This document shows positions 17,909 through 27,344 of a DNA stretch of 64,000 nucleotides, one piece after another. The first letter of the stretch is position 1, and the number at the start of each line of letters is the position of its first letter. The notes beneath the pieces are model-generated. The model did no database searches and was not told where the DNA came from. It saw nothing but the letters and a program-made list of their open reading frames with translations. Source of the stretch: Polaribacter sp. (GTDB lineage: Bacteria; Bacteroidota; Bacteroidia; Flavobacteriales; Flavobacteriaceae); assembly GCF_024639685.1 (NCBI RefSeq), contig NZ_JAHEHX010000002.1:62001-126000 (forward strand), in the 5' to 3' direction. The position numbers were made by a program, and so were the translations under genes.

Positions 17909-19417
17909 ATGTTAGATAAAGGAGTTAGTACAGCTACAGAAGAACCACAAATGTTTGGGCATCCAAAAGGATTGTTCTATTTATTCTTTGCAGAATTATG
18001 GGAGCGTTTTAGTTTCTATGGAATGAGAGCGTTATTAACGCTTTACATGGTAAATGAAATTTTTAAAGCAATAGCAGAAAGAGATACAGCTACAGCAATT
18101 GTATATGCCTCTTATGGTTCTTTAGTATATGCATCAACTGTTATTGGAGGTCAAATTTCTGATAAAATTTTAGGGATGCGTTCTTCCATTTTTCTTGGGG
18201 GTATACTTATGGCTTTAGGACATTTTGTTTTAGCTATTGAAAACGATACTGCTTTCTTTTTAGCACTAGCATTAATTGTAGTTGGTAATGGTTTCTTTAA
18301 GCCAAATATATCCACCTTTGTAGGTGCTCTTTATAAAGAAGGAGATGTAAGAAAAGATTCTGGCTTCACCATATTTTATATGGGTATTAATATAGGAGGT
18401 TTTGTTGCTCCATTGCTATGTGGATGGTTAGCATTAGAATATGGTTATCACTATGGTTTTGGTCTAGCTGGTATAGGAATGATGGCTGGATTAATTTTCT
18501 TCTGGAGTGGAATAAAAAAGAATGTTTTTGGCGACAAAGGAATGCCACCAAGCCAAGAAATCTATGAGAAAAAAATAGTCGGAGTTCCTCAGAAAACATT
18601 AATTCCAATTATTGCATTTTTATTTGTACCAGTCATTGCCTATTTGTTAGCTTCTTGGCAACAAAATTATGTAAGTGGAATATTTAAATTTATTGGTTTT
18701 GCAGTATTAGCGTATTTAGTTTACATCATGGTTAAATTAGATTCTGATGCTCGTAAAAAACTAATTATGGCTGTATTAATTACATTTTTTATGACACTTT
18801 TCTGGGGTTTCCATGAATTATCTGGGAGTGTAATTACGCTTTTTGCATCTAGAAATGTAGATTTAGCAGGTATTATGAGTGCAGCACAAACCAATGCGTT
18901 AAACTCAATGTTTATTATTGTCTTAGCAATACCTATTTCTTTATTATGGGGTTATTTAGCAAAAAAAAGATTAAACCCAAGAACACCTTATAAATTTGGA
19001 TTAGGATTACTATTTGCAGGTTTATGTTTTTATATCTTATCAATTTCTGGTGCAAGTGCAGATGAAAATGGTTTAGTACCCTTTGTATATCTTTTAATTA
19101 TGTACTTTATTTTATCTATTGGAGAGCTATTTATGTCTCCTGTTGGGTTATCAAAAATTACAGATTTATCACCTAAAAATATTGTTGCATTTATGATGGG
19201 AGTTTGGTTCTTATCATCAGCATTTGCTTTTCAAATTGTAGGATTCATTGGTGAGCAATTGGCCATTGAAAGTACAGACAAAAATGTAGGTGGTTTAGAA
19301 ACCTTAACAATCTATACAGATGGTTTTCACTTAATTGCTATGTATGCATTAGGTGCAGGTGTAATTGTACTATTATTTTCCCCTTTAATGAAAAAATTAT
19401 TGGGTAATGTCCATTAA
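17909..19417 (+). CDS. POT/PTR2-family proton-coupled peptide transporter
   Basis: 502-aa inner-membrane MFS protein with about 12-14 hydrophobic segments. The family signature ELWERFSFYGMRALLTLYMV near 27-46 includes the E-x-x-E-R-F/Y proton-coupling motif (ExxERFxYY type). A second signature, the GxxxGxFxxP-like YMGINIGGFVAPLL, is near 155-168. It imports di- and tripeptides with protons. It directly follows the DPP-IV-like gene with a 2-base gap and so is co-transcribed: the peptidase frees dipeptides and this carrier brings them in. Confidence 0.93.
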   Translation: MLDKGVSTATEEPQMFGHPKGLFYLFFAELWERFSFYGMRALLTLYMVNEIFKAIAERDTATAIVYASYGSLVYASTVIGGQISDKILGMRSSIFLGGILMALGHFVLAIENDTAFFLALALIVVGNGFFKPNISTFVGALYKEGDVRKDSGFTIFYMGINIGGFVAPLLCGWLALEYGYHYGFGLAGIGMMAGLIFFWSGIKKNVFGDKGMPPSQEIYEKKIVGVPQKTLIPIIAFLFVPVIAYLLASWQQNYVSGIFKFIGFAVLAYLVYIMVKLDSDARKKLIMAVLITFFMTLFWGFHELSGSVITLFASRNVDLAGIMSAAQTNALNSMFIIVLAIPISLLWGYLAKKRLNPRTPYKFGLGLLFAGLCFYILSISGASADENGLVPFVYLLIMYFILSIGELFMSPVGLSKITDLSPKNIVAFMMGVWFLSSAFAFQIVGFIGEQLAIESTDKNVGGLETLTIYTDGFHLIAMYALGAGVIVLLFSPLMKKLLGNVH

Positions 19418-19422
19418 CAAAA

Positions 19423-19455
19423 AATAGCAAGCCTACTATTTCTAGGCTTGCTATT
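19423..19455 (+). terminator. strong hairpin after peptide transporter, without adjacent U-tract
   Basis: Exact 13-bp arms (AATAGCAAGCCTA and TAGGCTTGCTATT) start 6 bases after the stop. The following bases are AAATATCGGTTTTT, so the T-run is displaced by about 9 bases. It is either a weak terminator or an RNA 3'-end stabiliser ahead of the thioredoxin gene. Confidence 0.6.
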
Positions 19456-19500
19456 AAATATCGGTTTTTCTGCTATTTTTTTTAAACAATAATTTATAAA

Positions 19501-20031
19501 ATGCGAATTATACAAAAAATTCTTTTTTACTTTTTAATACTTTTATCGCTTAGCACTAATGCTCAAGAAGAGGTTAATTGGTTGTCTTTTGAGAAGGCTA
19601 TCGAATTAAATAAAGAAAATCCAAAACCTATACTAATAGATGTGTATACAGATTGGTGTGGGTATTGCAAAAAAATGGATAAAGAAACCTATGCTAATTC
19701 AACAATTGCAGGCTACATTAATAAATATTTCTATGCCATTAAATTAAATGGTGAAGGTAAAGAAGATATTAGCTATAAAGGTCATACCTTTAAATACAGA
19801 AAACAAGGTAAAAGTGGGTTTCATGAATTATCAGCAGCTTTACTAGAAGGTCAATTGTCATATCCTTCAACGATTTTCATGACAGAGAAAGAACAGATGT
19901 TGCAAAAAATTCCTGGCTATTTATCTTTAGAAAGGTTTGAGAAAATTTTAGCTTATTTTAATACAGGAGTCTATAAAGATCAAGAATGGGCAGACTTCGA
20001 AAAAAATTTTAAAAGCAACTTAAACCCTTAA
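19501..20031 (+). CDS. exported thioredoxin-like protein
   Basis: 176 aa with a signal peptide (MRIIQKILFYFLILLSLSTNAQ, likely cleaved after Ala-Gln). The thioredoxin active site is WCGYC (Cys53, Cys56) in DVYTDWCGYCKKMD, and the cis-Pro is in SYPSTIFM. It belongs to the thioredoxin_7/DUF255-like group of periplasmic thiol proteins. It probably acts in disulfide reduction or exchange in the cell envelope; the partner is unknown. It is separated by a hairpin from the peptide transporter and converges with comEC. Confidence 0.82.
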   Translation: MRIIQKILFYFLILLSLSTNAQEEVNWLSFEKAIELNKENPKPILIDVYTDWCGYCKKMDKETYANSTIAGYINKYFYAIKLNGEGKEDISYKGHTFKYRKQGKSGFHELSAALLEGQLSYPSTIFMTEKEQMLQKIPGYLSLERFEKILAYFNTGVYKDQEWADFEKNFKSNLNP

Positions 20032-20080
20032 TCTCCTAAAACAAAAGCTCCTTTATTTGCGGTGCTATGAAACGGGATGT

Positions 20081-22042
20081 TTAAGCTTTAGCAATAGATT
20101 GCCAATCATTAACATAACTTTTGTAATTAGATCCATCTGCAATTATTTGCTTTGGCGCTAACTTTTTTATAAGACGCTCTAGATTAATTTTAGGTGACTG
20201 TTTTAGAAGTATTATTTGATTTTTAAAATTGCTGAGATTATAAACCCCTAAAGAATCTACCACCAAAACTTTTTGATTTCTAAAAGCAAAAACATTAGGG
20301 ATGTTTTTTACAGCATTTAATTTCAGATTTTGGTTCACTTTATAAGATACAATTGCATTTTCTTTGCTTATTGACGTTGAATCTAAATCATGATTTATTT
20401 TAAAATTTGCACCATTTCTTTGACCAATAATTGTATTTCTTGATTTATGAAACACAATAAATTCGTTTTTATTCTCCTTTTGATGTTCTTTCAACATAAC
20501 CAAACCTTGTAGCAAAATAATAGATAACAGTGCATAAGTTAATATCCTTGGCTTTCGATTTAATAAAAATAAAACAGAAAAAACAATTGACAAATAAACA
20601 ACAAGCATGAATTCTAGTGAAAGTGAAATTTCTGTAAATAAAAAATCTTCTTGCTTAGAAATCCAACTCACAAAATTATTCATTAAAGAAATAATTTCAC
20701 CAAAGAATTCTGCCAAATATTGAGGTAAACTATTAAATAGAGCTAGTGTTATAATTAAAATTCCACCTATTAAAATCAAACCTAAAACTGGTACAATAAT
20801 TAAGTTTGATAAAATAAAAAGGCTTGGGAATTGATGAAAGTAGTACAGACTTAAAGGTAATACACCAATTTGAGCAGCTAAAGAAACAGTGGTTAATTGC
20901 CACATCTTATCTATTAATTTAATCTTTGGCTGCCATATTTTATAAATTTTAGACTGCAACACTATAATACTAAACACAGCCAAATAACTTAACTGAAATC
21001 CTACATCAAATAAAAATAGAGGATTAAAAATAAGCAACAAAAACTAAGAAGAAATTAAAGAAAATAAAATGGTATTATTCCGATTAAAAAATAACCCTAT
21101 TGTAATAAATGTAAACATGGTTACCGCTCTAACAACGCTCGCAGATAATCCAGCTATAAAAGCAAATACCTAAAGAAAAATTACAATTAAAATTGTTTTT
21201 AAAACTTTACCATTCTTAATCTGCTCTAAAGGTTTTAACAAAAAAGAAAGAATTAACAAGATAATAACTACATGTAAACCAGATACTGCCAAAATATGAA
21301 TAGCTCCAGCATTGGCATAGTCTTCTAATAATTGCTTTGATATTTGAGCTCTTTTCCCAAGTAATAAAGCATTAATTACAGCCAACTCATCTGGTGTAAA
21401 TTTATAATTCTCAAGAGAATATTGTACCTCATTCCTAAATAAATTTGCATACCCTAACCAAGAACTTTTTGCAGAATGTATATTCTTATATTCTTTATTC
21501 TTTAAAAATATTTGCTGTTGTATTCCCTGCTTTTCTAAATATGATTTATAATTAAATTGATAAGGATTTAAGGGTGGGTTTATAGTTTGAAAATTAGAAT
21601 TTACGATCAATACATCATCAACAAAAAAAGTGGATAGCGTATCTTTTTTAGCACTATTTACCAGCACTTTTCCTCTTGTAAAGACTGTTCCTAATTGTAT
21701 AACCTCTGCTTCATACTTTTTATTATATTGGCTTTCTTTTAAGACTTTACGTACCTTTAAAACAGCTAAAGAGTTGTTTTTTAGATAATTTTCGTAATAA
21801 TTGATATGATTACGATCATTATGCAAAACAACTAAAGCAATTCCGAAACAAAAGAAAATTAAAAAACTAACAAGTGTCCTAAGGATTTTTTTGTTAATTA
21901 AAAGTACAACTAGAAGTAATAAAAAAACGAGAATAATAAAAGGAATAGAAAACGTCCAGATTTTAAAATAAAACTGACAAAGAATTCCTAAAATTAATAA
22001 CAAAGCGAAGTGCAGAGGTAAATAAGCAAGTACCTTTTTCAT
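20081..22042 (-). pseudogene. comEC: comEC/rec2 DNA-uptake channel, interrupted by two in-frame TAG codons
   Basis: A single minus-strand frame from ATG at 22042 to the stop at 20081 (654 codons) encodes ComEC/Rec2, the inner-membrane channel for single-stranded DNA uptake. The N-terminal part has the DUF4131 region and GAIHILAVSGLHVVII, the competence-domain hallmark. The rest holds GLSASVVRAVTMF, FNPLFLFDVGFQLSYLAVF and a C-terminal soluble domain. Two TAG codons break it, at 21172-21170 (where relatives usually have Trp before VFAFIAGLS) and 21046-21044 (before FLLLIFNP). No frameshift separates the parts. TAG is an ordinary stop in neighbouring genes (26611, 54909, 55654), so readthrough recoding is unlikely. 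DNA uptake through this protein is probably lost, unless a suppressor exists. Confidence 0.88.
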
Positions 22043-22110
22043 AGCAATTTAAAGGTACTACTTTTTTAACAAAAAGAACTTTAGCTAAAATACTATTAAT
22101 TAAACCTTAA

Positions 22111-23229
22111 CTATTCGTTCTTTTTTGCATTGGAAACAATTATTTTGGCAGTCTTAGTTGAGGCTCCCTTACCTCCTAATTTCTTCTCTAAATCAAAATA
22201 ATCTAAGAACATTTTTTTTCGATGACTCTCGTCTAAAACCTTAGTAAGTTCTTGCTTTAAATTAGATTTCGTTAAATCATTCTGAATTAATTCTTTTACA
22301 ACCTCTCTATCCATTATTAAATTAACGAGAGAAATGTATTTTAAAGTAATAATTCTTTTTGCTATTTGATAAGAAATAAAACCACCTTTATAACAAACCA
22401 CTTGTGGCACTTTAAACAAGGCAGTTTCTAAAGTTGCTGTACCTGAAGCTACAAGTGCTGCATAGGAAACACTAAGTAGATCATAAGTTTTGTTATCTAT
22501 AAAACTAACTTCCCTATTTCCAATAATGTTTTTATAAAATGAAAAATCTAGACTTGGTGCACCTGCAATTACAAAAGTATACGCTTTAAAATCATCAACT
22601 AAAGAAAGCATTACGTTTAGTTTCTTTGTAATTTCTTGCTTTCTACTTCCTGGTAAAAGTGCTATAATTGGCTTATCGCCCAAATTATACTCTTTTCTAA
22701 ATTCAAATTCACTTACCTGTTCTCTTCCAGCAATGGCATCTATTAATGGATGACCAACAAATGTTGCCTCATAGTCAAACTTTCTATAAAACTCTTTTTC
22801 AAAAGGGAGTATCACAAATAACTGATCTACATCTCTTTTTATTCCTTTAACCCTAGTTGCTCTACTTGCCCAGACTTGAGGAGATATATAATAATTTGTT
22901 TTGAATCCTTGTTTTTTTGCCCATTTCGCAATTCTTAAATTAAAACCAGAGTTGTCTATAAAAATTAAAACGTCGGGTTGAAATTTTTCAATATCTTTTT
23001 TACAAAAACCAATAAAAACAAGAAGTTTGTTTAGGTTTTTTAAAACTTCGAAGAACCCCATAAAAGCGCGTTCTTTGAAATGGCTTACCAAATAACCTCC
23101 AACTTTTTGCATTAAATCTCCTCCCCAGAAACGAATATCTGCATCACTATCTTCTTTATATATAGCTTTCATTAAATTAGAACCATGTAAGTCACCTGAA
23201 GCTTCACCAGCAATAATATAGTATTTCAT
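22111..23229 (-). CDS. lpxB: lipid-A-disaccharide synthase
   Basis: 372-aa GT19 glycosyltransferase that joins UDP-diacylglucosamine and lipid X to form the lipid A disaccharide at the inner face of the cytoplasmic membrane. The N terminus YYIIAGEASGDLHG (GEASGD motif) is diagnostic, and VGHPLIDA, LLPGSRKQEI and ASGTATLE are also typical. Full length. It follows surE and a small membrane-protein gene with one-base overlaps, a run of genes apparently transcribed from the promoter upstream of surE. Confidence 0.95.
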   Translation of the reverse strand: MKYYIIAGEASGDLHGSNLMKAIYKEDSDADIRFWGGDLMQKVGGYLVSHFKERAFMGFFEVLKNLNKLLVFIGFCKKDIEKFQPDVLIFIDNSGFNLRIAKWAKKQGFKTNYYISPQVWASRATRVKGIKRDVDQLFVILPFEKEFYRKFDYEATFVGHPLIDAIAGREQVSEFEFRKEYNLGDKPIIALLPGSRKQEITKKLNVMLSLVDDFKAYTFVIAGAPSLDFSFYKNIIGNREVSFIDNKTYDLLSVSYAALVASGTATLETALFKVPQVVCYKGGFISYQIAKRIITLKYISLVNLIMDREVVKELIQNDLTKSNLKQELTKVLDESHRKKMFLDYFDLEKKLGGKGASTKTAKIIVSNAKKNE

Positions 23230-23516
23230 TAAATGATTTTTAAGATTAATGTTGTTAAGGCTATTAAAACAATAGCTAATAAAACTCCCTTTGCTCTTTG
23301 GTCTTGATTTTTCTTAATAAAAATAAAGAAAACGAATAAGTTTGGTATTGCTGCTATAGTCAACACTCTTCCATATAAATTTCCTTCTGCGATAATTTGT
23401 AATGTTTCTGAAAAACTGAATTTAGAAAAATACTCGACGTATAAAAAAAAACCGCCTGCAGTTGCAAATAAAGCAACTAAAACACCAATAAATATTTCTT
23501 TTTTTACAGTTCCCAA
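23229..23516 (-). CDS. small membrane protein between surE and lpxB
   Basis: 95 aa with three hydrophobic segments (about 8-27, 47-67 and 77-95) separated by short charged loops (KKNQDQRAK). It overlaps the end of surE by 13 bases and touches lpxB by one (TAATG), so it is clearly translated with them. I do not recognise a named family. Tight coupling to lpxB suggests an envelope role, which is inference. Confidence 0.75.
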   Translation of the reverse strand: MGTVKKEIFIGVLVALFATAGGFFLYVEYFSKFSFSETLQIIAEGNLYGRVLTIAAIPNLFVFFIFIKKNQDQRAKGVLLAIVLIALTTLILKII

Positions 23517-24274
23517 GCGTTTAATTTTTGAATCATATGATGTGCAGTTAAATCAAATTGAACAGGTACAATAGAAATATATCCATTTTCTAAAGCATAA
23601 ATATCGGTGTCTTGTCCTTTATCTTTATTTACAAATTCTCCTGAAAGCCAATAATATTCTTTTCCGAAGGGACTTTTTCTTTTATCAAAATCTTCTTTCC
23701 AAACTCCAATAGCTTGCCTACAAATTTTAGTCCCTTTTATATCTTCTCTCTTTTCATTGGGAATGTTAACATTTAAAACAATACCCTCAGGTAATCCATT
23801 TAATAGTGTATTTAACGTTATGTTTTTTATAAAATCTTCTGCTGGTTTAAAGTCTGCATGCCATTTAAAATCCGATAACGAAAAACCAATAGCTGGTATT
23901 CCTTCAATTCCAGCCTCAATAGCTGCGCTCATGGTACCAGAATAAATTACACTTATAGATGAATTTGCTCCGTGATTAATACCAGAAACACATAGGTCTG
24001 GTTTTTTATTTAAAATTTCGCTGATTGCCATTTTAACACAGTCTGCAGGTGTTCCAGAACACGTATATTCTAATTGCGGTCCGTCATCAATAGTAATAGG
24101 GTTACAGGTTAATACATTATCTACAGTAATTGCATGCCCCATTCCACTTTGTGGGCTATCAGGAGCGACTACAACAACGTCTCCAATTGTATTCATAATT
24201 TTAATTAATGCTCGTATTCCAGGCGCAGTAATTCCGTCGTCATTGGTAACTAAAATTAATGGTTTCTCTTGCAT
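23504..24274 (-). CDS. surE: 5'/3'-nucleotidase SurE
   Basis: 256-aa metal-dependent nucleoside monophosphate phosphatase. The N terminus ILVTNDDGITAPGI carries the two metal-binding Asp residues (D11, D12 region) and is diagnostic; GTPADCV and SGINHGANSS supply the remaining metal and phosphate contacts. Cytosolic stationary-phase survival enzyme in other bacteria. First gene of the surE, small membrane protein, lpxB cluster; divergent from the tail-specific protease. Confidence 0.96.
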   Translation of the reverse strand: MQEKPLILVTNDDGITAPGIRALIKIMNTIGDVVVVAPDSPQSGMGHAITVDNVLTCNPITIDDGPQLEYTCSGTPADCVKMAISEILNKKPDLCVSGINHGANSSISVIYSGTMSAAIEAGIEGIPAIGFSLSDFKWHADFKPAEDFIKNITLNTLLNGLPEGIVLNVNIPNEKREDIKGTKICRQAIGVWKEDFDKRKSPFGKEYYWLSGEFVNKDKGQDTDIYALENGYISIVPVQFDLTAHHMIQKLNAWEL

Positions 24275-24291
24275 ACTAAACGTTTTAAATA

Positions 24292-24299
24292 CAAATGTA
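24292..24299 (-). promoter_or_regulatory. -7 box for the surE operon
   Basis: TACATTTG on the minus strand is a perfect TAnnTTTG, 18 bases before the surE start. No clear TTG at -33 was found. Confidence 0.45.
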
Positions 24300-24478
24300 A
24301 TTTATTTTATGGTATTTTCTTTTTAACATTTTGTAAAGAATAAAAAAGCAGTAAAATTGGTAACATTGTAGAGAATTAAGCCAATAGTTTTACAATACTA
24401 TAGAAAGGCTAAAAAATTATCATTATTTTAGTGGTTTAACTCTAGTTTTTTAAAATATAAAATAACTCCAGAAGATTT

Positions 24479-26611
24479 ATGAAGACGCATTTTAAGATTA
24501 TTACTTTATCATTTACTTTTTTACTTTGTTTTAAAAGTTTTTCATGGAATACATCAAAAATAGATTCAAATAATGATCCTGAAAAAGATAAAGTACTCGT
24601 TTATGTTTTAAAGAATATTTTAACACGTGGACACTTTGTAGTGAAAGACATGAATGATGATTTTTCGGAATTTGTATATCAAAATTTTATAGACGGCTTA
24701 GATGGTAGTAAGCGTTATTTTACTCAAAAAGATATTAAGGAATTTTCGCAATATAAATATCAGATTGATAACCAATTATTACAAGATGATTTAACATTTT
24801 ATAATTTAGTATATGGCCGCTTTTTAGAAAAAATTAAAAATGCCAAATCATATTATGGAGAATTACTAGCACAACCATTTAATTTTAAGAAAAAGGAAAC
24901 CATAGACTTAGATTACAAAAATGTACCTTTTGCAAAAAACAATAATGAATTGATAGATTATTGGAGAAAGCAACTAAAACTACAAACGTTAAGTAGAATT
25001 CAGGAACAAACTGCTATTCAAAAAAATAAGTTAGAGAAAGATAAAAATTTTCCTGAAAAGGCTTTTAAAACTTTAGAGAAAGAAGCTAGAGCAGAAGTGC
25101 TTAAAAACATGGAAGAACTCTATATTAGAATAGAGGAATTAGAACATGACGATTGGTTTTCTACTTTCTTAAATGCAGTTGTAGGTGCTTTTGATCCTCA
25201 TACAACTTATATGGATCCAAATATTAAAGAACGTTTTGATCAGAATATTTCTGGTAAAGTAGAAGGTATTGGAGCTCGTTTACAGAAAAAAGGTATTTAT
25301 ACTCACGTTTCTGAATTAGTGGCTGGTGGCCCAGCTTCTAAACAAGGTGAATTAGAACCTGGAGATATTATTTTAAAAGTGGCACAAGGAGAGGAAGAAC
25401 CTTTAGATATTGTTGGTATGCGTTTAGATGATGCCATAAAATTTATAAAAGGTAAAAAAGGAACTGAAGTACAATTAACAGTTAAGAAAAAAATTGATGG
25501 CTCTATTAAAATAATCTCAATAATTAGAGATGTAGTACAATTAGACGAAACCTTTGTAAAATCTAGCATTGTAGAGAAAAATGGAAAAAAATATGCCATT
25601 ATAGATTTGCCAAGTTTCTACATTGACTTTTCTGATGACAATTATAGAGACTCTGCAAAAGATATGGAAAAGGAAATTGAGCGTTTAAAAGCTGAAGGTG
25701 TAGCTGGCTTAATTGTAGATCTTAGAAATAATGGTGGTGGTTCTTTAAAAACAGCGATAGAAATTTCTGGTTTATTTATAGATAAAGGACCAATTGTACA
25801 AGTAAAATATAGAGGAGAAAATCCTATTATAAAAGAAGACATAGATCCAACTATTCAATGGGATGGAGCTGTAGTAGTCTTAGTAAATGAATTTTCTGCA
25901 TCTGCTTCAGAAATTTTTGCAGCGGCAATGCAAGACTATAAAAGAGGTATCATCTTAGGAGGTAACCAAACTTATGGAAAAGGTACTGTACAAAATATTC
26001 TACCCATCAATCAATTTTACCCTAAATATGAAAAAGATTTAGGTTACTTAAAAATGACTATTCAAAAATTCTACAGAGTTAATGGTGGTTCTACACAAAA
26101 AGAAGGTGTGTATTCAGATATTGCCATGCCAAGTAGATTAAGTTATATGAAATATGGAGAGCGCGATTTAGATGGTGCTTTAAACTGGGATAAAGTTCCA
26201 CAAGCAAAATACACACAGACAAATACCTATGCTAATTTTAATGATGTGATTTACAATAGTAAACAAAGAATTGCGAATAGCGAGAACTTTAAAATGGTAA
26301 ATAAGTATGCTAAATGGTTAAAAGAAAATCAAGAAGACACCTCTTTTTCTCTAAACTACAAAGAGTTTTTTACTGAAAATGAATTAAAAGAAAAAGAAGC
26401 CGATCAGTTTAAATCTGTTTTTGATTACAAATCAGACTTAACATTTACTTCTCCAAAATACGAAAAGGAGCTTTTTAAAAATAATAAAGATCTAGCTGAT
26501 AAAAGAGTTGCTTGGCACAAAAATTTATCTAAAGACATGTACATTTCTGAAGCTTTAAATGTGTTAAACGAATTAAAACTTCAAAAAAAATCAGAAAGCA
26601 TTAAAAATTAG
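24479..26611 (+). CDS. tail-specific carboxy-terminal processing protease (S41A, Prc-like)
   Basis: 710 aa with an N-terminal signal peptide (MKTHFKIITLSFTFLLCFKSFS), so periplasmic. Order: N-terminal helical Prc domain (about 30-230), PDZ domain (about 235-330, around GIGARLQKKG and GGPASKQGELEPGD), S41 catalytic domain with the Ser in FSASASEIF (473-477) and Lys501 in TYGKGTVQ, then a C-terminal Prc extension. It trims or degrades proteins from their C terminus; E. coli Prc acts on the peptidoglycan hydrolase regulator system. Stop codon is TAG. It is monocistronic or followed by the thioesterase 69 bases later. Confidence 0.94.
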   Translation: MKTHFKIITLSFTFLLCFKSFSWNTSKIDSNNDPEKDKVLVYVLKNILTRGHFVVKDMNDDFSEFVYQNFIDGLDGSKRYFTQKDIKEFSQYKYQIDNQLLQDDLTFYNLVYGRFLEKIKNAKSYYGELLAQPFNFKKKETIDLDYKNVPFAKNNNELIDYWRKQLKLQTLSRIQEQTAIQKNKLEKDKNFPEKAFKTLEKEARAEVLKNMEELYIRIEELEHDDWFSTFLNAVVGAFDPHTTYMDPNIKERFDQNISGKVEGIGARLQKKGIYTHVSELVAGGPASKQGELEPGDIILKVAQGEEEPLDIVGMRLDDAIKFIKGKKGTEVQLTVKKKIDGSIKIISIIRDVVQLDETFVKSSIVEKNGKKYAIIDLPSFYIDFSDDNYRDSAKDMEKEIERLKAEGVAGLIVDLRNNGGGSLKTAIEISGLFIDKGPIVQVKYRGENPIIKEDIDPTIQWDGAVVVLVNEFSASASEIFAAAMQDYKRGIILGGNQTYGKGTVQNILPINQFYPKYEKDLGYLKMTIQKFYRVNGGSTQKEGVYSDIAMPSRLSYMKYGERDLDGALNWDKVPQAKYTQTNTYANFNDVIYNSKQRIANSENFKMVNKYAKWLKENQEDTSFSLNYKEFFTENELKEKEADQFKSVFDYKSDLTFTSPKYEKELFKNNKDLADKRVAWHKNLSKDMYISEALNVLNELKLQKKSESIKN

Positions 26612-26680
26612 TGCTTTTATTTAAAAACAACTATACTTTCTGATAAAAAATATTTTCGTCAGCTATTTTTAATAAAAACG

Positions 26681-27124
26681 ATGAGTTACAAAGTTGGGTT
26701 TGCAACAAAGTGGTCAGATTTTGATCCTAATAGACATATGCGCCATACTGCATATAACGAATATGCTGCAGAGGTAAGAGTTCGATATTTTTCTAATCAA
26801 GAATTTTCTATTGAAAAATTTAACGAACATGATATTGGACCAATCCTCTTTGAAGAACATACCTCATTTAGAAAAGAAATTCATTTAGGGGAAAATATTT
26901 CTGTAAACATGAAAGTTTCTGGGCTTTCAAAAAATAACGAACGCTGGAAAATAACCCATGAAGTTTTTAACGAGAACGGAAAACTTTCTGCAATTATAAA
27001 GGTGTATGGCGCTTGGATAGATCTAAAAAAAAGGAAGCTAACTGTACCTCCTAAAGAAGCACAAAAATTATTTTTAAATGCAGTTAAAACTGATGACTTT
27101 GAAGAAATTAAATTAAAAGAATAA
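26681..27124 (+). CDS. 4HBT hot-dog-fold acyl-CoA thioesterase
   Basis: 147-aa single hot-dog domain. FATKWSDFDPNRHMRHTAYNEY carries the family core D-x-N-x-H-x-x-x-x-Y, with the catalytic Asp/Asn region near residue 13-17. It probably hydrolyses acyl-CoA esters in the cytosol; substrate chain length is not readable. A weak -7 box (TATTTTCG at 26651-26658) lies upstream, and a strong terminator follows. Confidence 0.82.
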   Translation: MSYKVGFATKWSDFDPNRHMRHTAYNEYAAEVRVRYFSNQEFSIEKFNEHDIGPILFEEHTSFRKEIHLGENISVNMKVSGLSKNNERWKITHEVFNENGKLSAIIKVYGAWIDLKKRKLTVPPKEAQKLFLNAVKTDDFEEIKLKE

Positions 27125-27135
27125 ATACTATAAAT

Positions 27136-27168
27136 AAAAAAGCTTCTCAGATGAGAAGCTTTTTTTTA
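27136..27168 (+). terminator. bidirectional terminator between thioesterase and tRNA-Leu
   Basis: AAGCTTCTCA and TGAGAAGCTT arms carry A-runs before and T-runs after, 15 bases past the thioesterase stop. On the minus strand it lies 3 bases beyond the tRNA 3' end, so it should end both transcripts. Confidence 0.92.
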
Positions 27169-27170
27169 AG

Positions 27171-27252
27171 TACAGGCGGAGAGACTCGAACTCTCACACC
27201 TCGCGGCACTAGATCCTAAGTCTAGCGTGTCTACCAATTCCACCACGCCTGC
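27171..27252 (-). tRNA. tRNA-Leu (anticodon UAG)
   Basis: 82-nt class II-length tRNA. Acceptor GCAGGCG pairs with CGCCTGT (one G-U pair), discriminator A at 27171, D arm with GGTGGAATTGGTAGACAC, anticodon stem CTAGA/TCTAG around loop CTTAGGA (anticodon TAG), a short variable arm (TGCCGCGAGGTG region), and the T arm GAGAGTTCGAGTCTCTC. CCA is not encoded. It reads CUN leucine codons. Confidence 0.96.
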
Positions 27253-27263
27253 ATTTTGGACTG

Positions 27264-27292
27264 CAAATATAAACAATAAGCAGAAACTACAA
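27264..27292 (-). promoter_or_regulatory. tRNA-Leu promoter
   Basis: Minus strand TTG (27292-27290), an 18-base spacer and a perfect -7 box TATATTTG (27271-27264), 12 bases before the mature tRNA 5' end. Confidence 0.7.
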
Positions 27293-27313
27293 AGCAGTTC
27301 ATTATTATTTTTC

Positions 27314-27321
27314 TATTTTTG
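27314..27321 (+). promoter_or_regulatory. -7 box upstream of the M20 peptidase
   Basis: Perfect TATTTTTG, 23 bases before the ATG at 27345. The -33 region has TTC rather than TTG. Confidence 0.45.
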
Positions 27322-27344
27322 AAAAAGAATTAAATTATGAAGGA

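Noticed and set aside
20081..22042. TAG as a recoded sense codon in comEC
   Set aside because: TAG ends several intact genes here (26611, 54909, 55654), and no suppressor tRNA or recoding signal is visible in the window.
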